Shown piece by piece: positions 34,268 through 42,667 of a DNA stretch of 64,000 bases. Both the position numbers and the translations under genes were made by a program. The notes below the pieces were generated by a model, which was not told the origin of the DNA, ran no database searches, and was given only the letters and a program-made list of their open reading frames with translations. How positions within the stretch are numbered: position 1 is the first letter of the stretch; each line of letters begins with the position of its first letter. The stretch comes from Flavobacterium tagetis (GTDB lineage: Bacteria > Bacteroidota > Bacteroidia > Flavobacteriales > Flavobacteriaceae): positions 682,001-746,000 of the forward strand of contig NZ_JAERSF010000002.1 of the NCBI RefSeq assembly GCF_016735615.1. The letters run 5' to 3'.

Positions 34268-34299
34268 TAAAAAAAAAGCTCCTTTTGGGAGCTTTTTTT
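34268..34299. terminator. Bidirectional terminator
   Basis: AGCTCC / GGAGCT stem with a 5-base loop between A- and T-runs, separating rluD from the convergent membrane-protein gene. Confidence 0.8.
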
Positions 34300-34783
34300 A
34301 TGATTCTATTTTGACATTTCGATCAAGAAATATTGAGATTTTTTCTGCTATTTCATGTGCATCTTTTTCTAATAATTGTTTTTTTATGATGTAGTCATTT
34401 GATGAAATAGGAAAGACATCTAAGTACAACTTCCAACCTAAGCTATATTTCTCGTTGAGATAAACTACATTTATAGATTGTAATTTATATAATTTGCAAT
34501 GAAATTTATTATTAATGTACAAATCTTCATTTCTAATGCTAAGTACATGTAATTTGTTTTTATACCATTCGAAATAATTATTGAATAAAATAAATAAACT
34601 TACAAGCATTAATATAATTATTGCAATAAATGTGTCAGCCAGTACTTCGGGTTTTAATAAAGAGAAAATGAATACGAACGTTGAAATGAAAATTATCGAA
34701 GGAACAATTAATGATTTTTTATTGAAATAAAAAGAAATAGTCATTTCGTTATCACCATTTTGCAAGATCTCATATTTTTCCAT
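34298..34783 (-). CDS. Hypothetical membrane protein with PH-like layout
   Basis: 161 residues: a short soluble start, two adjacent transmembrane helices (about 27-70), then a soluble C-terminal domain of beta strands and a terminal helix (DAHEIAEKISIFLDR). The layout resembles bacterial pleckstrin-homology-like membrane proteins, but no diagnostic motif is seen. It is the last gene of a leftward operon, 15 bases after a lipoprotein gene. Function unknown. Confidence 0.6.
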   Translation of the reverse strand: MEKYEILQNGDNEMTISFYFNKKSLIVPSIIFISTFVFIFSLLKPEVLADTFIAIIILMLVSLFILFNNYFEWYKNKLHVLSIRNEDLYINNKFHCKLYKLQSINVVYLNEKYSLGWKLYLDVFPISSNDYIIKKQLLEKDAHEIAEKISIFLDRNVKIES

Positions 34784-34798
34784 CCGTTATGTCTGTTT

Positions 34799-35410
34799 CT
34801 AGAAAGATTTTATTTTTAAATCGGTTATTTTGACTTCTCCGTTGGTTATAAAACCTAATTTTCCTTTTTGGTTTAGATTGCTTTTTTCAAGAGAACATTC
34901 TAAAGTTGTTTTGTCGTCAACAGAAAATGATAATTGGTTGTTTTTGACTTTAATTTTCACTGAATACCATTTGTTGTTTTCTAATTTAATTGGTTTCCTA
35001 AACAAAGTTTTTCCGCCTCGTTTGCCATACGAATCATCTTTTTTATCATAAACTCCGTCGCCAATTACTATGTTCTGGTCAATTTGATATAAGTATGTTC
35101 TAATGTATTTTCCTTTATCTAAATTGAGCATGATTTCGAATAAAGATGCATTTGTCATGTTGACTTTAAAATCGATTTCATAATTCTCTGGAAGCTGTTT
35201 TTTTGAAACCAAAACTCCCCATGGTGAAAGAGAACCATTTCCCGTAAGAGTATCATTTTTTAGAAGCCATTCTTTAGAATTAATCGCCCAATCTGATTTT
35301 AGCTCTTTTGAATTGTTTAAAGTATATTGTTTTTTTACTGTTGATATGGTACTGGAACACGAAATCAAGATAAGTTGTAAAAGGAGAAATATTGCAAATT
35401 TTGTTTTCAT
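34799..35410 (-). CDS. Lipoprotein with concanavalin-like fold (tentative)
   Basis: 203 residues with a lipobox (LILISC). The body looks like a single beta-sandwich of the DUF1080/laminin-G kind: WLLKNDTLTGNGSLSPWGVLVSKKQLPENYEIDFKVN, KWYSVKIKVKNNQLSFSVDDK, and GKLGFITNGEVKITDLKIKSF. These folds usually bind or hydrolyse sugars. No catalytic site can be named. It directly abuts the ABC ATPase gene upstream in the operon. Confidence 0.6.
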   Translation of the reverse strand: MKTKFAIFLLLQLILISCSSTISTVKKQYTLNNSKELKSDWAINSKEWLLKNDTLTGNGSLSPWGVLVSKKQLPENYEIDFKVNMTNASLFEIMLNLDKGKYIRTYLYQIDQNIVIGDGVYDKKDDSYGKRGGKTLFRKPIKLENNKWYSVKIKVKNNQLSFSVDDKTTLECSLEKSNLNQKGKLGFITNGEVKITDLKIKSF

Positions 35411-36652
35411 TTAATTTAATTCTGAGTGATATTTTATTTTTCCGATTGAACCTGTTTCAGAAGGCAAAAGTTCGAAAACAGAAGTAGGAGCAAGGCCTTG
35501 TTCGATTCGGTGCGAAACATAAATAATACTCACATTTGTTTCTTGTTTGATGGTATTAATTAATTGAATCACTAGATCTACATTTTCGTCGTCTAAGCCT
35601 TCAACGGGTTCATCTAGAATTAATAATGGCGGATGTTTTAAAACGGCACGGACGATTAATGCAACACGCTGCTGTCCGATAGAAAGATCTATGAAACGCT
35701 TTTTTCTTAGATGTGTCATTTCTATTACTTCAAGCCATTGTGTTACGATATTTTTCTGATGCGTTGTTGGTTCTGTATATAATCCGATTTGGTCAAAGAA
35801 TCCTGAGAGAATCATTTGTTCCAGTGTGTGCCCTTTTTGAAACAAATCCATCATAGAAGTGGCGTAAATCCCGATTTGTTTTTTGATTTCCCAAACACTT
35901 TCTCCAGTTCCTTTTTTTCTGCCAAACAAAAATAAATTCTGTCCAAAACCTTTCGGATTATCTCCTGTAATCAAAGATAAAATGGTACTTTTTCCGGAAC
36001 CATTTGGACCGACTAATTGCCAGAATTCGCCTTGTTTTACTGTCCAAGAAATCATGTTTAAGATTTTTCTTTCTTCGTAGCTTATCGAAACATCTTCCAG
36101 TTTTATTAATACATTATCTTGAAAAGAATGAGTTTCTGTTGCTTTCGGAATTGTAGCAGTATTTAATGTTTTAAAATGATTTTCGGTTTTTATGAATGGA
36201 TGCAATTCATACGAATTGTCTTTTATTAAAGCTTTATTCGGAACAAAATCTAATATGTCAACTGTACGATTCAATAATTGGATAATTGCAATAGAATCGG
36301 TTAATTTCTTTAAAGATTCAGCTAAAACTACTCGAGAAGCCTGATCTAAATGATCAAAAGGATTATCGAAAATGATAAAGTCTGGCTTTTGGTCAATGCA
36401 ATAACGTAAAAATTCTTTTTTGCGTTCTCCAGAAGAAAAAGTTCGTAATTGCCTATTTGAAGTTGTAGAAGCTTCAACGCTGTCGTATTGGAATTCTTTT
36501 TCGATGAATTTCTCGATAGCGATATCAGAAAAAAGAATTCCTTTCTGGTTATTAAAAACGGCTAAATCTCCTTTTGCTTCGCCTGTAAGTAAAGCATCTA
36601 TAAAAGCTTTTTTATTTACTTGATTAGACAAAAGTATATCCCAGTGTTGCAT
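35411..36652 (-). CDS. Tandem ABC ATPase (ModF/PhrA-like), first domain degenerate
   Basis: 413 residues with two ATP-binding cassette halves and no membrane segment. The second half is intact: VGPNGSGKSTILSLITGD (Walker A), LSIGQQRVALIVRAVLK (signature), LLILDEPVEGLD (Walker B plus glutamate) and a switch histidine in YVSHRIE. In the first half the Walker A position reads LSNQVNKKAFIDALLTGE, without the glycines. The signature FSSGERKK remains, and Walker B is FIIFDNPFDHLD with N in place of the catalytic E. This predicts one hydrolytic and one structural site. ModF-like proteins are soluble ABCs of uncertain role. Confidence 0.85.
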   Translation of the reverse strand: MQHWDILLSNQVNKKAFIDALLTGEAKGDLAVFNNQKGILFSDIAIEKFIEKEFQYDSVEASTTSNRQLRTFSSGERKKEFLRYCIDQKPDFIIFDNPFDHLDQASRVVLAESLKKLTDSIAIIQLLNRTVDILDFVPNKALIKDNSYELHPFIKTENHFKTLNTATIPKATETHSFQDNVLIKLEDVSISYEERKILNMISWTVKQGEFWQLVGPNGSGKSTILSLITGDNPKGFGQNLFLFGRKKGTGESVWEIKKQIGIYATSMMDLFQKGHTLEQMILSGFFDQIGLYTEPTTHQKNIVTQWLEVIEMTHLRKKRFIDLSIGQQRVALIVRAVLKHPPLLILDEPVEGLDDENVDLVIQLINTIKQETNVSIIYVSHRIEQGLAPTSVFELLPSETGSIGKIKYHSELN

Positions 36653-36668
36653 TGTTTTATTTTAAGTA

Positions 36669-37514
36669 TTATTTATTTTCTTTTAAAGCCATCTCGCGAT
36701 CGTTTCTCGACCATTCGCTCCAAGATCCGACATATAATTTTGGAATTGGAATTCCGGCGTAATCCATGGCTAATAGGGTATGACATGCTGTAACTCCAGA
36801 GCCACAATGAACGATTGTATTTTCTGATGTTTTATCTCCAATTACAGCTTTGTATTTTTCAGCCAATTCATTAGCTGACTTAAACAATCCTTCTTCGTTT
36901 AAATTTTCTGTTAAAGGAACATTTACAGCTCCAGGAATATGCCCTGCAATTAAATCTAGTGGTTCTACCAAACCATCAAATCTGTTTTTATCACGAACAT
37001 CGATTACAATGTTTTGATCGTTTTTTCGGGCTTTTTCGACCTCTTCAATATCGGCTAAAGGCAATTTCCATTCCTGAGATGGATATGTTGTTTTTTCAAA
37101 AGTTTCAATTCTAGAATTGGTTGGAAAACCAGCTTGAATTGCTGCTTGATAACCACCATTTAAAACTTGAATTTTTTCATGTTCAACAGCACGCATCATC
37201 CACCAGAAGCGTGCGGCGAAATTAGAAGCATTTTTATCATCGTAAACCACAACATGATCTGATCGTGAAATTCCTAATGAAGAAAGTACTTTAGAAAAAT
37301 CTTCTGGAGATGGCAAAGGATGTCTTCCACCATTTGCAGGATTTTCTGGAATTGCAGCCAAATCACGATTTAAATCGACAAAACGAGCGCCTTTTAAATG
37401 TTCGTTTTGATAAGTTTCGAAAGTGTTTGCACCAGCTCTAGCGTCAACTAAAATGATTTTAGAATTAGCAATTAATTCTTGAGCCGTAATTATAGGAGAA
37501 AGAGTAGTTGACAT
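36669..37514 (-). CDS. Sulfurtransferase (rhodanese / 3-mercaptopyruvate type)
   Basis: The 281-residue tandem rhodanese has an inactive N-terminal domain and a C-terminal domain with the active-site loop IVHCGSGVTACHTLLA. CGSGVTA is the loop type of 3-mercaptopyruvate sulfurtransferases (SseA). The N-terminal interdomain motifs FVDLNRDLA and GGRHPLPSPEDF are typical. It transfers sulfane sulfur to cyanide or thiols. It is cytosolic, 3 bases after the ThuA gene in the operon. Confidence 0.92.
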   Translation of the reverse strand: MSTTLSPIITAQELIANSKIILVDARAGANTFETYQNEHLKGARFVDLNRDLAAIPENPANGGRHPLPSPEDFSKVLSSLGISRSDHVVVYDDKNASNFAARFWWMMRAVEHEKIQVLNGGYQAAIQAGFPTNSRIETFEKTTYPSQEWKLPLADIEEVEKARKNDQNIVIDVRDKNRFDGLVEPLDLIAGHIPGAVNVPLTENLNEEGLFKSANELAEKYKAVIGDKTSENTIVHCGSGVTACHTLLAMDYAGIPIPKLYVGSWSEWSRNDREMALKENK

Positions 37515-37517
37515 TTT

Positions 37518-38375
37518 TTATTTTTTCTTTGAATTGCCAAGCCAAAGCAAGGCATTTAAAATTAATTGGCTTTGTGTTTTGTTTTCAAATGTGTACGATA
37601 AGGTTTTGTTTGTTCCGCCTTCATAATCAATATCGTTGTGTCCCATATTTACGTATAGCATTTTGTATTTTTTATTGGTCCAAACAACTGGATAATAACC
37701 GCTGTGCCAGATTTCATGTGCTTTTGGACCAGTTCCTAAAGGAAAACTAGATTCGTCTATTGCTAATAAAATTTCGATATCAGGATTTTTAGTCAAATCA
37801 TTCGACCATCTATACCATTCGTTTGGAGCCGAAGAGAAGGTTTTAGGCAGATTTTTAGTTACAGGATGCTGATTTTCTACTCTTAAAACTGCCGAAGTCG
37901 GTTTCCAAGTATTGCTTCCATATTCGCCAGAACCTAAAAAAGTATTATGATACCAGTTCCAATCTTGATTATAGCTCGAATTGTTTAAAGCAAATGCTGA
38001 AAAATGAAATCCAATGAAGCCACCGCCATTTTCCATGTATTTTTGAAAAGCATCACGCTGTTCTTTCTTTTCAGGACGTGTGTCTAGAAATAAAACAACT
38101 TGATATTTGGACAAAAATTTGGCGTTCAAATTGTCCCAATTGCTGGTTGAATCATATTGAAAATGATTTTCAGCAGCCAATTTTGGAAAGTACTTATTGG
38201 CTTCATGTACAAAACTGATATGCGCCTGATCATTTTTTGCTGTATAAAAAGCAATCACTTTAAATTTTGGGTTTTCTTTTTTGTTTTGCGAAAAGCCAAA
38301 AAATGAAATAATGAAAAGAATCAATAAAAGGCTTTTTTTGAAATTGATTTGGTGGTTTTGGTTAGAAATAGTCAT
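37518..38375 (-). CDS. Secreted ThuA-domain protein
   Basis: 285 residues with a hydrophobic signal (KSLLLILFIISFFGFSQ) preceded by a 13-residue polar lead. The ThuA/glutamine-amidotransferase-like domain shows VIAFYTAKNDQAHISFVHEANKYF, QVVLFLDTR, FQKYMENGGGFIGFHFSAF, HPVTKNLP and PVVWTNKKYKMLYVNMGHN. ThuA proteins are linked to sugar utilisation in other bacteria, with unknown chemistry. It is the second gene of a leftward operon. Confidence 0.85.
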   Translation of the reverse strand: MTISNQNHQINFKKSLLLILFIISFFGFSQNKKENPKFKVIAFYTAKNDQAHISFVHEANKYFPKLAAENHFQYDSTSNWDNLNAKFLSKYQVVLFLDTRPEKKEQRDAFQKYMENGGGFIGFHFSAFALNNSSYNQDWNWYHNTFLGSGEYGSNTWKPTSAVLRVENQHPVTKNLPKTFSSAPNEWYRWSNDLTKNPDIEILLAIDESSFPLGTGPKAHEIWHSGYYPVVWTNKKYKMLYVNMGHNDIDYEGGTNKTLSYTFENKTQSQLILNALLWLGNSKKK

Positions 38376-38388
38376 TTATGTTTAGGAA

Positions 38389-38778
38389 TTAAACTGGTAT
38401 TTTCTCGATTAAAATTTCGTTTTCAGATTTGTCAAAATAAGTGCAAGTCATCTCCACAATATCAACACGCCATTTCGCAATTCCAGCTTGTGCACAATGA
38501 TTGCAGAAAGTCATATAATCGGTTTCGCCATGCTGATGCTTTACCAGATTTTCGATAAAAAGTTCTTTATTAGGAAAATCTGCCACTTTAATTTCAGCGT
38601 ATTTTTCTTCGGCAGCTGCGGTATAATTATTTAAGCCGTAGTAAACTGTGCTTCCGTCATGTACATAAGTATCATATCCTTTTACGCCTAATATGATTAG
38701 ATCCTGAATATAATTTGGAAAATCTTCACCTGATTTTACTTTTGAATGCGCTTCTTTTATTTGTTGTATTGTAAACAT
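38389..38778 (-). CDS. DUF1398 (YbcV-like) protein
   Basis: 129 residues. The pattern matches DUF1398: QIKEAHSKVKSGEDFPNYIQDLIILGVKGYDTYVHDGSTVYYG, then VKHQHGETDYMTFCNHCAQAGIAKWRVDIVEMTCTYFDKSEN. There is no signal peptide. Function is unknown. First gene of the leftward operon, preceded by AAATCTAAAATC repeats. Confidence 0.85.
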   Translation of the reverse strand: MFTIQQIKEAHSKVKSGEDFPNYIQDLIILGVKGYDTYVHDGSTVYYGLNNYTAAAEEKYAEIKVADFPNKELFIENLVKHQHGETDYMTFCNHCAQAGIAKWRVDIVEMTCTYFDKSENEILIEKIPV

Positions 38779-38856
38779 ATTTTTAATTTTAGATTGTTGA
38801 TTTTAGATTTTAGATTTCGCCACAAATTACACGAATTTGCACTAATTATTTTTTTA

Positions 38857-38921
38857 TTTTGCCACAGATTAAAAAGATTTACACAGATTAAATCTTTTTA
38901 ATCCTTTAATCTGTGGCAAAA
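38857..38921. repeat. Inverted repeat of the CCACAGATT type
   Basis: TTTTGCCACAGATTAAA (38857-38873) is perfectly inverted at 38905-38921, with AAAAAGATT/AATCTTTTT pairing inside. It occupies the DUF1398/hydrolase gap together with ACACGAATTT and AAATTTGTGT-type units, a common style of flavobacterial intergenic repeat. Confidence 0.65.
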
Positions 38922-38991
38922 AAATAATTTGCGAAAATTTGTGTACTTGCTTCGCCTAAGCTCTGTCGCTCGGGTCGTGGCAAAAAAAATA

Positions 38992-39981
38992 TTATTTCAA
39001 AAATACGATTAATGATTTTATAAACGAATCAAAAGATTCGATATGTGGCAAATGTCCGGTATTTGGAATCTCCACCAACTTTGCATTCGGAATTTCTTTT
39101 TGAGTTTTTTTACCCAATTCGGCGTAATTTCCCATTGTTTTTCTCACTTCTTCAGAAACCAATGGTTTTCCCAAAGCAGTTTTATCTCTCGTTCCGATAA
39201 TTAATAATGTTGGGCATTTAATGTTTTTAAATTCGTATAGAACAGGCTGTGTAAAAATCATATCATACAAAAGAGCCGAATTCCATGCCACAAGATCATA
39301 ATCTGGAGCGGTGGTCCAGCCTGCGCCAAGTTCAGCCCATTTTTGATAATCGGCATTCCATTTTCCGTCATAATAATTTGCCATTTGGTATTGCTTGATG
39401 CCTTCATAATTCTGCTTTAATTCCGATTCGTACCACCAGTCAACAGGTTTGTATGGCACAACTAATTTCCAGTCTTCTAAACCAATCGGATTTTCTAAAA
39501 CTAATTTTTCTATGGTTTCTGGATACATCAAGGCAAAGCGCGTTGCCAGCATTCCACCCATCGAATGTCCTAAAATTGTGGTTTTGCTTATTCCTAAATG
39601 ATCTAAAAGTTTTTTGGTATTTTCTGCTAGTTGCTGAAAAGTATATTGAAAATTGTCTGGTTTTGTCGATTTTCCGAAACCAATCTGATCGGGAACAATC
39701 ACTCGATAACCTTCTTTTGTTAGAGCTTTTATAGTAGTTTCCCAATAAGCGCCATTAAAATTCTTTCCGTGCAGTAAAACAATATTTTTCTGATTGTAGT
39801 TTTCTGGAACAATATCCATATAACTCATTTTTAAATACTGTCGCTGGCTGCTCAGTTCTATAAAATGAACAGGAAACGGATATTCGTAATTGGATAAATT
39901 AATGTCCAGCGCTTTTATATTTCCCTGTTGAGCAAAACTTAAGCAAGGAATCAGCATGAATAATAGTTTAAGGATTTTCAT
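38992..39981 (-). CDS. Secreted alpha/beta hydrolase
   Basis: 329 residues with a signal peptide (MKILKLLFMLIPCLSFAQQ). The core shows the oxyanion loop VLLHGKNFNGAYWE, the nucleophile elbow ILGHSMGGML, an acid region LLIIGTRDKTA and the histidine in IPNTGHLPHIE. It is likely a periplasmic esterase or lactonase. The substrate is not predictable. It is divergent from the following beta-barrel-like protein. Confidence 0.9.
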   Translation of the reverse strand: MKILKLLFMLIPCLSFAQQGNIKALDINLSNYEYPFPVHFIELSSQRQYLKMSYMDIVPENYNQKNIVLLHGKNFNGAYWETTIKALTKEGYRVIVPDQIGFGKSTKPDNFQYTFQQLAENTKKLLDHLGISKTTILGHSMGGMLATRFALMYPETIEKLVLENPIGLEDWKLVVPYKPVDWWYESELKQNYEGIKQYQMANYYDGKWNADYQKWAELGAGWTTAPDYDLVAWNSALLYDMIFTQPVLYEFKNIKCPTLLIIGTRDKTALGKPLVSEEVRKTMGNYAELGKKTQKEIPNAKLVEIPNTGHLPHIESFDSFIKSLIVFLK

Positions 39982-40101
39982 TTTAGAAGTAATTGTTTAA
40001 AGAGTTATAAAGTTAAACCGAAGCATTTTTAAAACAAAGCCTAAAATCTTAAAGTTATCAGAAAAAGAGCGTTTGAAATGATTTTGCTGTTTTTGATGCT
40101 A

Positions 40102-40135
40102 TTAATCGATGATTTATTGAAATTTTATCGATTAA
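40102..40135. promoter_or_regulatory. Operator-like inverted repeat TTAATCGAT-N16-ATCGATTAA
   Basis: Perfect 9-base arms around 16 bases in the 280-base divergent gap between the hydrolase and the next gene. The half-site contains the palindrome ATCGAT, so binding by a dimeric regulator is plausible but unproven. Confidence 0.35.
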
Positions 40136-40261
40136 ATGGATATGATTATGAAAATAATGTATTTTAACGAATAATGAGGCACTTCAAAGAACTTCTTTTA
40201 TTAACAGGAAAATAGTATGTAATTTAGTATCAGAATGTTGTAAGCCTTAAATGATAGTATT

Positions 40262-40954
40262 ATGAAAAAGACAATACTTTTGCTCCTGCTCACAGTCCCC
40301 ACATTTGCCCAAGAACTCAATACTTTTGATTTTGCAGTTATAAACTCAACCTTAATTTCTGCAAATATAGACCTCGATAAAGGCCGGAGCGTTGTTGCGG
40401 CAAATCAAGATCAGTATTCGGCTTATTTTCAGTACGCTCTTACGATGTGTGAAGACGATATTATTTTTGGTGCTGGAATTGATAAGTCTGAAATTGATCG
40501 TACTTATGTTGGTTATATCGGAAAGATTTGCGATAAATTTAGAGCTACAATTGGCATTGGATATGTAGATTCTAGAAGCGGTTACGAGGGAACTTTTACT
40601 GGTTTTAGCATCTCATGGCATTTTTCTGAAAACACCTATATCGGCGGAAACTTAGAAAATTTACACTCGTCTATAATTGATTATGATACCGACGAAAGTT
40701 TTGATTATTATAAAAAATTAGTTCCCAAAGTTTTTGGAAGTTATGAAATTATCCCTCATGTGATTGCTTTTGGGCAATTGAGTTCGAGAGTAAATGACAT
40801 TGCTTTAAAGTATCAGGTTCGCCGATTTTCAGCTGGAGGATTCTATTCCGGACATTCCGTAGGAGGGATTTTCGGAACTGTCAATGTCGGACGATTTGCG
40901 TTTTCTTGCAGCACCACTTTTGAAAGAGTAAACTTTGGATTAAAGTTTGAATAA
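40262..40954 (+). CDS. Secreted beta-barrel-like protein of unknown function
   Basis: 230 residues with a short signal peptide (MKKTILLLLLTVPTFAQE). The rest is strand-like (YVGYIGKICDKFRATIGIGYVDS, FTGFSISWHFSENTYIGGNLENL, GGIFGTVNVGRFAFSC) and ends STTFERVNFGLKFE with a terminal aromatic region, suggesting a small outer-membrane barrel. Two mature cysteines (about residues 65 and 92) could form a disulfide. No family is recognised. Confidence 0.6.
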   Translation: MKKTILLLLLTVPTFAQELNTFDFAVINSTLISANIDLDKGRSVVAANQDQYSAYFQYALTMCEDDIIFGAGIDKSEIDRTYVGYIGKICDKFRATIGIGYVDSRSGYEGTFTGFSISWHFSENTYIGGNLENLHSSIIDYDTDESFDYYKKLVPKVFGSYEIIPHVIAFGQLSSRVNDIALKYQVRRFSAGGFYSGHSVGGIFGTVNVGRFAFSCSTTFERVNFGLKFE

Positions 40955-40980
40955 CGAAATTAAAAATAAAGTTTGTTGAG

Positions 40981-41026
40981 AAAAAAATCCCAAAGACAAT
41001 ATCAGTAGTTGTTTTTGGGATTTTTT
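40981..41026. terminator. Bidirectional terminator
   Basis: AAAAATCCCAAA stem with its complement and internal ACAA/TTGT pairing, between A- and T-runs. Serves both convergent genes. Confidence 0.75.
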
Positions 41027-41048
41027 ATAAGGTTAAGACATCGTTGTT

Positions 41049-41486
41049 TTATAACCCAACAAAATCATCGCTTTTTGGGAAAATACTCAAAGCCTGAATT
41101 GCAATTTCTGGAGTAGGAGAAGCCAATTTTCTAAGTTTGGTATCCATCCATGCGCCATCAACCGTAATTGTTGCGCAAAGCGTATCATCTTCTCTTCTAA
41201 ATTCGTGAATGATTGACCAGCGTGAAGCATCGGCTTTCATTTTTGAGGTTTTAGTATGAATGAATATTTTGTCTGAAAGTTTTAATTCTTTTCTGAAAAC
41301 GCATTCTTCTCTAAATAAAACAGGTCCAAAACCTTGTGTCTGCATTACTTTTAGAGTTAATCCAAGTTCTTCAAGGATTTCGATACGATGCTGCGCACCA
41401 AAATCGTAATAAGCACTGTGACGAACGTGAAAGTTTGGGTCAAGATCTGACCAGCGGAAAGATATTTCTTTTACAAATGAAGCCAT
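41049..41486 (-). CDS. Acyl-CoA thioesterase (4HBT hot-dog fold)
   Basis: The 145-residue protein has the 4-hydroxybenzoyl-CoA thioesterase layout. The site region FRWSDLDPNFHVRHSAYYDFGAQHRIEILEELGL holds the D..xxHv.h.. pattern, and the second strand block is IHEFRREDDTLCATITVDGAWMD. It probably hydrolyses acyl-CoA thioesters in the cytosol. The specific substrate is not deducible. Monocistronic. Confidence 0.85.
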   Translation of the reverse strand: MASFVKEISFRWSDLDPNFHVRHSAYYDFGAQHRIEILEELGLTLKVMQTQGFGPVLFREECVFRKELKLSDKIFIHTKTSKMKADASRWSIIHEFRREDDTLCATITVDGAWMDTKLRKLASPTPEIAIQALSIFPKSDDFVGL

Positions 41487-41604
41487 TTTTAATATTGATT
41501 TTATTGGAAAACCGAAATTACAAATAAAAAATAAACGAATATCATAAAATTACTATGCGCGCATATTTTTTTCTTCAATTAGATGTGAAAAGAAACTTTT
41601 TCAA

Positions 41605-42078
41605 TTACGCTCTTTCTACTAAACAGTTATAACAACCAGGTCTTGCATTGTGAATATGGATGTAGTCTATTTTTTCGTTTTCGAAAGTTTTGATAATGCT
41701 TTCTTTCAGATAATTTCCTTCTACAACAGCTGCTTCTTTCATTATCCCGTTTTCATCATAACTACGTAGCGAAAGCAATCTATGATTAAACATATGCGGA
41801 ATTTGGTTCGTTTCGAAAATAGGCGTAGTGACTTTCTTTCGTATAAAAATTGGCCCGCTTGCTTGATAAGGTGAGGTTGTTTGATGATGGTTGTACGGTA
41901 AAAGAATAATTTCTTCACCAATTTGAGCATCTTCTAAGCTTATTCTGCAGGGAAAACCTGGGAATTTATCGACAGTCATTTTAATGGCGCCAATTTTTTC
42001 TAGTTCTAAATCTGTTAATTCGAAGTAGCCTGAAAATTCTGTATGATTTAAAGACTTGATTTTAAAATTTGCTTCCAT
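41605..42078 (-). CDS. DUF1203-domain protein
   Basis: 157 residues from MEANFKIKSLNHTEF. The start is chosen because the upstream 13 codons lack family similarity. DUF1203 features: DKFPGFPCRISLEDAQIGEEIILLPYNHH, SPYQASGPIFIR, and the C-terminal YIHIHNARPGCYNCLVER. Function unknown. It is adjacent to, but 78 bases from, an AHSA1-type gene. Confidence 0.85.
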   Translation of the reverse strand: MEANFKIKSLNHTEFSGYFELTDLELEKIGAIKMTVDKFPGFPCRISLEDAQIGEEIILLPYNHHQTTSPYQASGPIFIRKKVTTPIFETNQIPHMFNHRLLSLRSYDENGIMKEAAVVEGNYLKESIIKTFENEKIDYIHIHNARPGCYNCLVERA

Positions 42079-42156
42079 AATTTTTTTTAAACAAAAATCA
42101 TATTTGTTAGGAAGCAAAAAAATCCAAATCTTGCTATGTTTCTTTGTACACTATAT

Positions 42157-42618
42157 TTATAATGCCATTTTCGTTAGTTCAACTTCAAGCTTATCAAAGT
42201 TTTCTTCGTTTTTATCGACTACATACTGTTTTAGTTTTTGACATTCTTCAACAGTTTCAAAAAGCATTTTGAAAACTACTTTGGTCTGATTTTCAGTAAT
42301 ATTTTCAAAAGTCGTTAAGATTTGAAAAAGTGGTTTAGAATGACGTTTCCAAGCAATAAGATTTGGTCTGTCTATTTTGATGAATTCGACGTCATTTTCA
42401 AAATTTCCTCTTTCAGGACCGTGCATGGTAAATTTCCATCTTCCGCCTTCGCGAAAATCAAATTCATGAAACGTATTGGTAAAACCTTTTGGTCCCCACC
42501 AATTTTTTAAATGTTCAGGATCGCTCCAGGCTTTAAAAACAAGTTCTTGGGGGAAATTCAGAATTCGTGTAGTCACAATTTCTGAATCTGGCGTTGTGGA
42601 AAGAATTTCTGAAGTCAT
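42157..42618 (-). CDS. SRPBCC protein of the AHSA1/START type
   Basis: 153 residues with the AHSA1-like motifs LNFPQELVFKAWSDPEHLKNWWGPKGFTN, FDFREGGRWKFTMHGP and LTTFENITENQTKVVFKMLF. Members bind hydrophobic ligands or assist Hsp90 in eukaryotes, and bacterial roles are mostly unknown. Single gene between DUF1203 and a saccharopine-dehydrogenase-like gene. Confidence 0.88.
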   Translation of the reverse strand: MTSEILSTTPDSEIVTTRILNFPQELVFKAWSDPEHLKNWWGPKGFTNTFHEFDFREGGRWKFTMHGPERGNFENDVEFIKIDRPNLIAWKRHSKPLFQILTTFENITENQTKVVFKMLFETVEECQKLKQYVVDKNEENFDKLEVELTKMAL

Positions 42619-42667
42619 TTTGTACGATTTTATTATTTGTAACGTATTAGTATGCTTAAGATATAAT

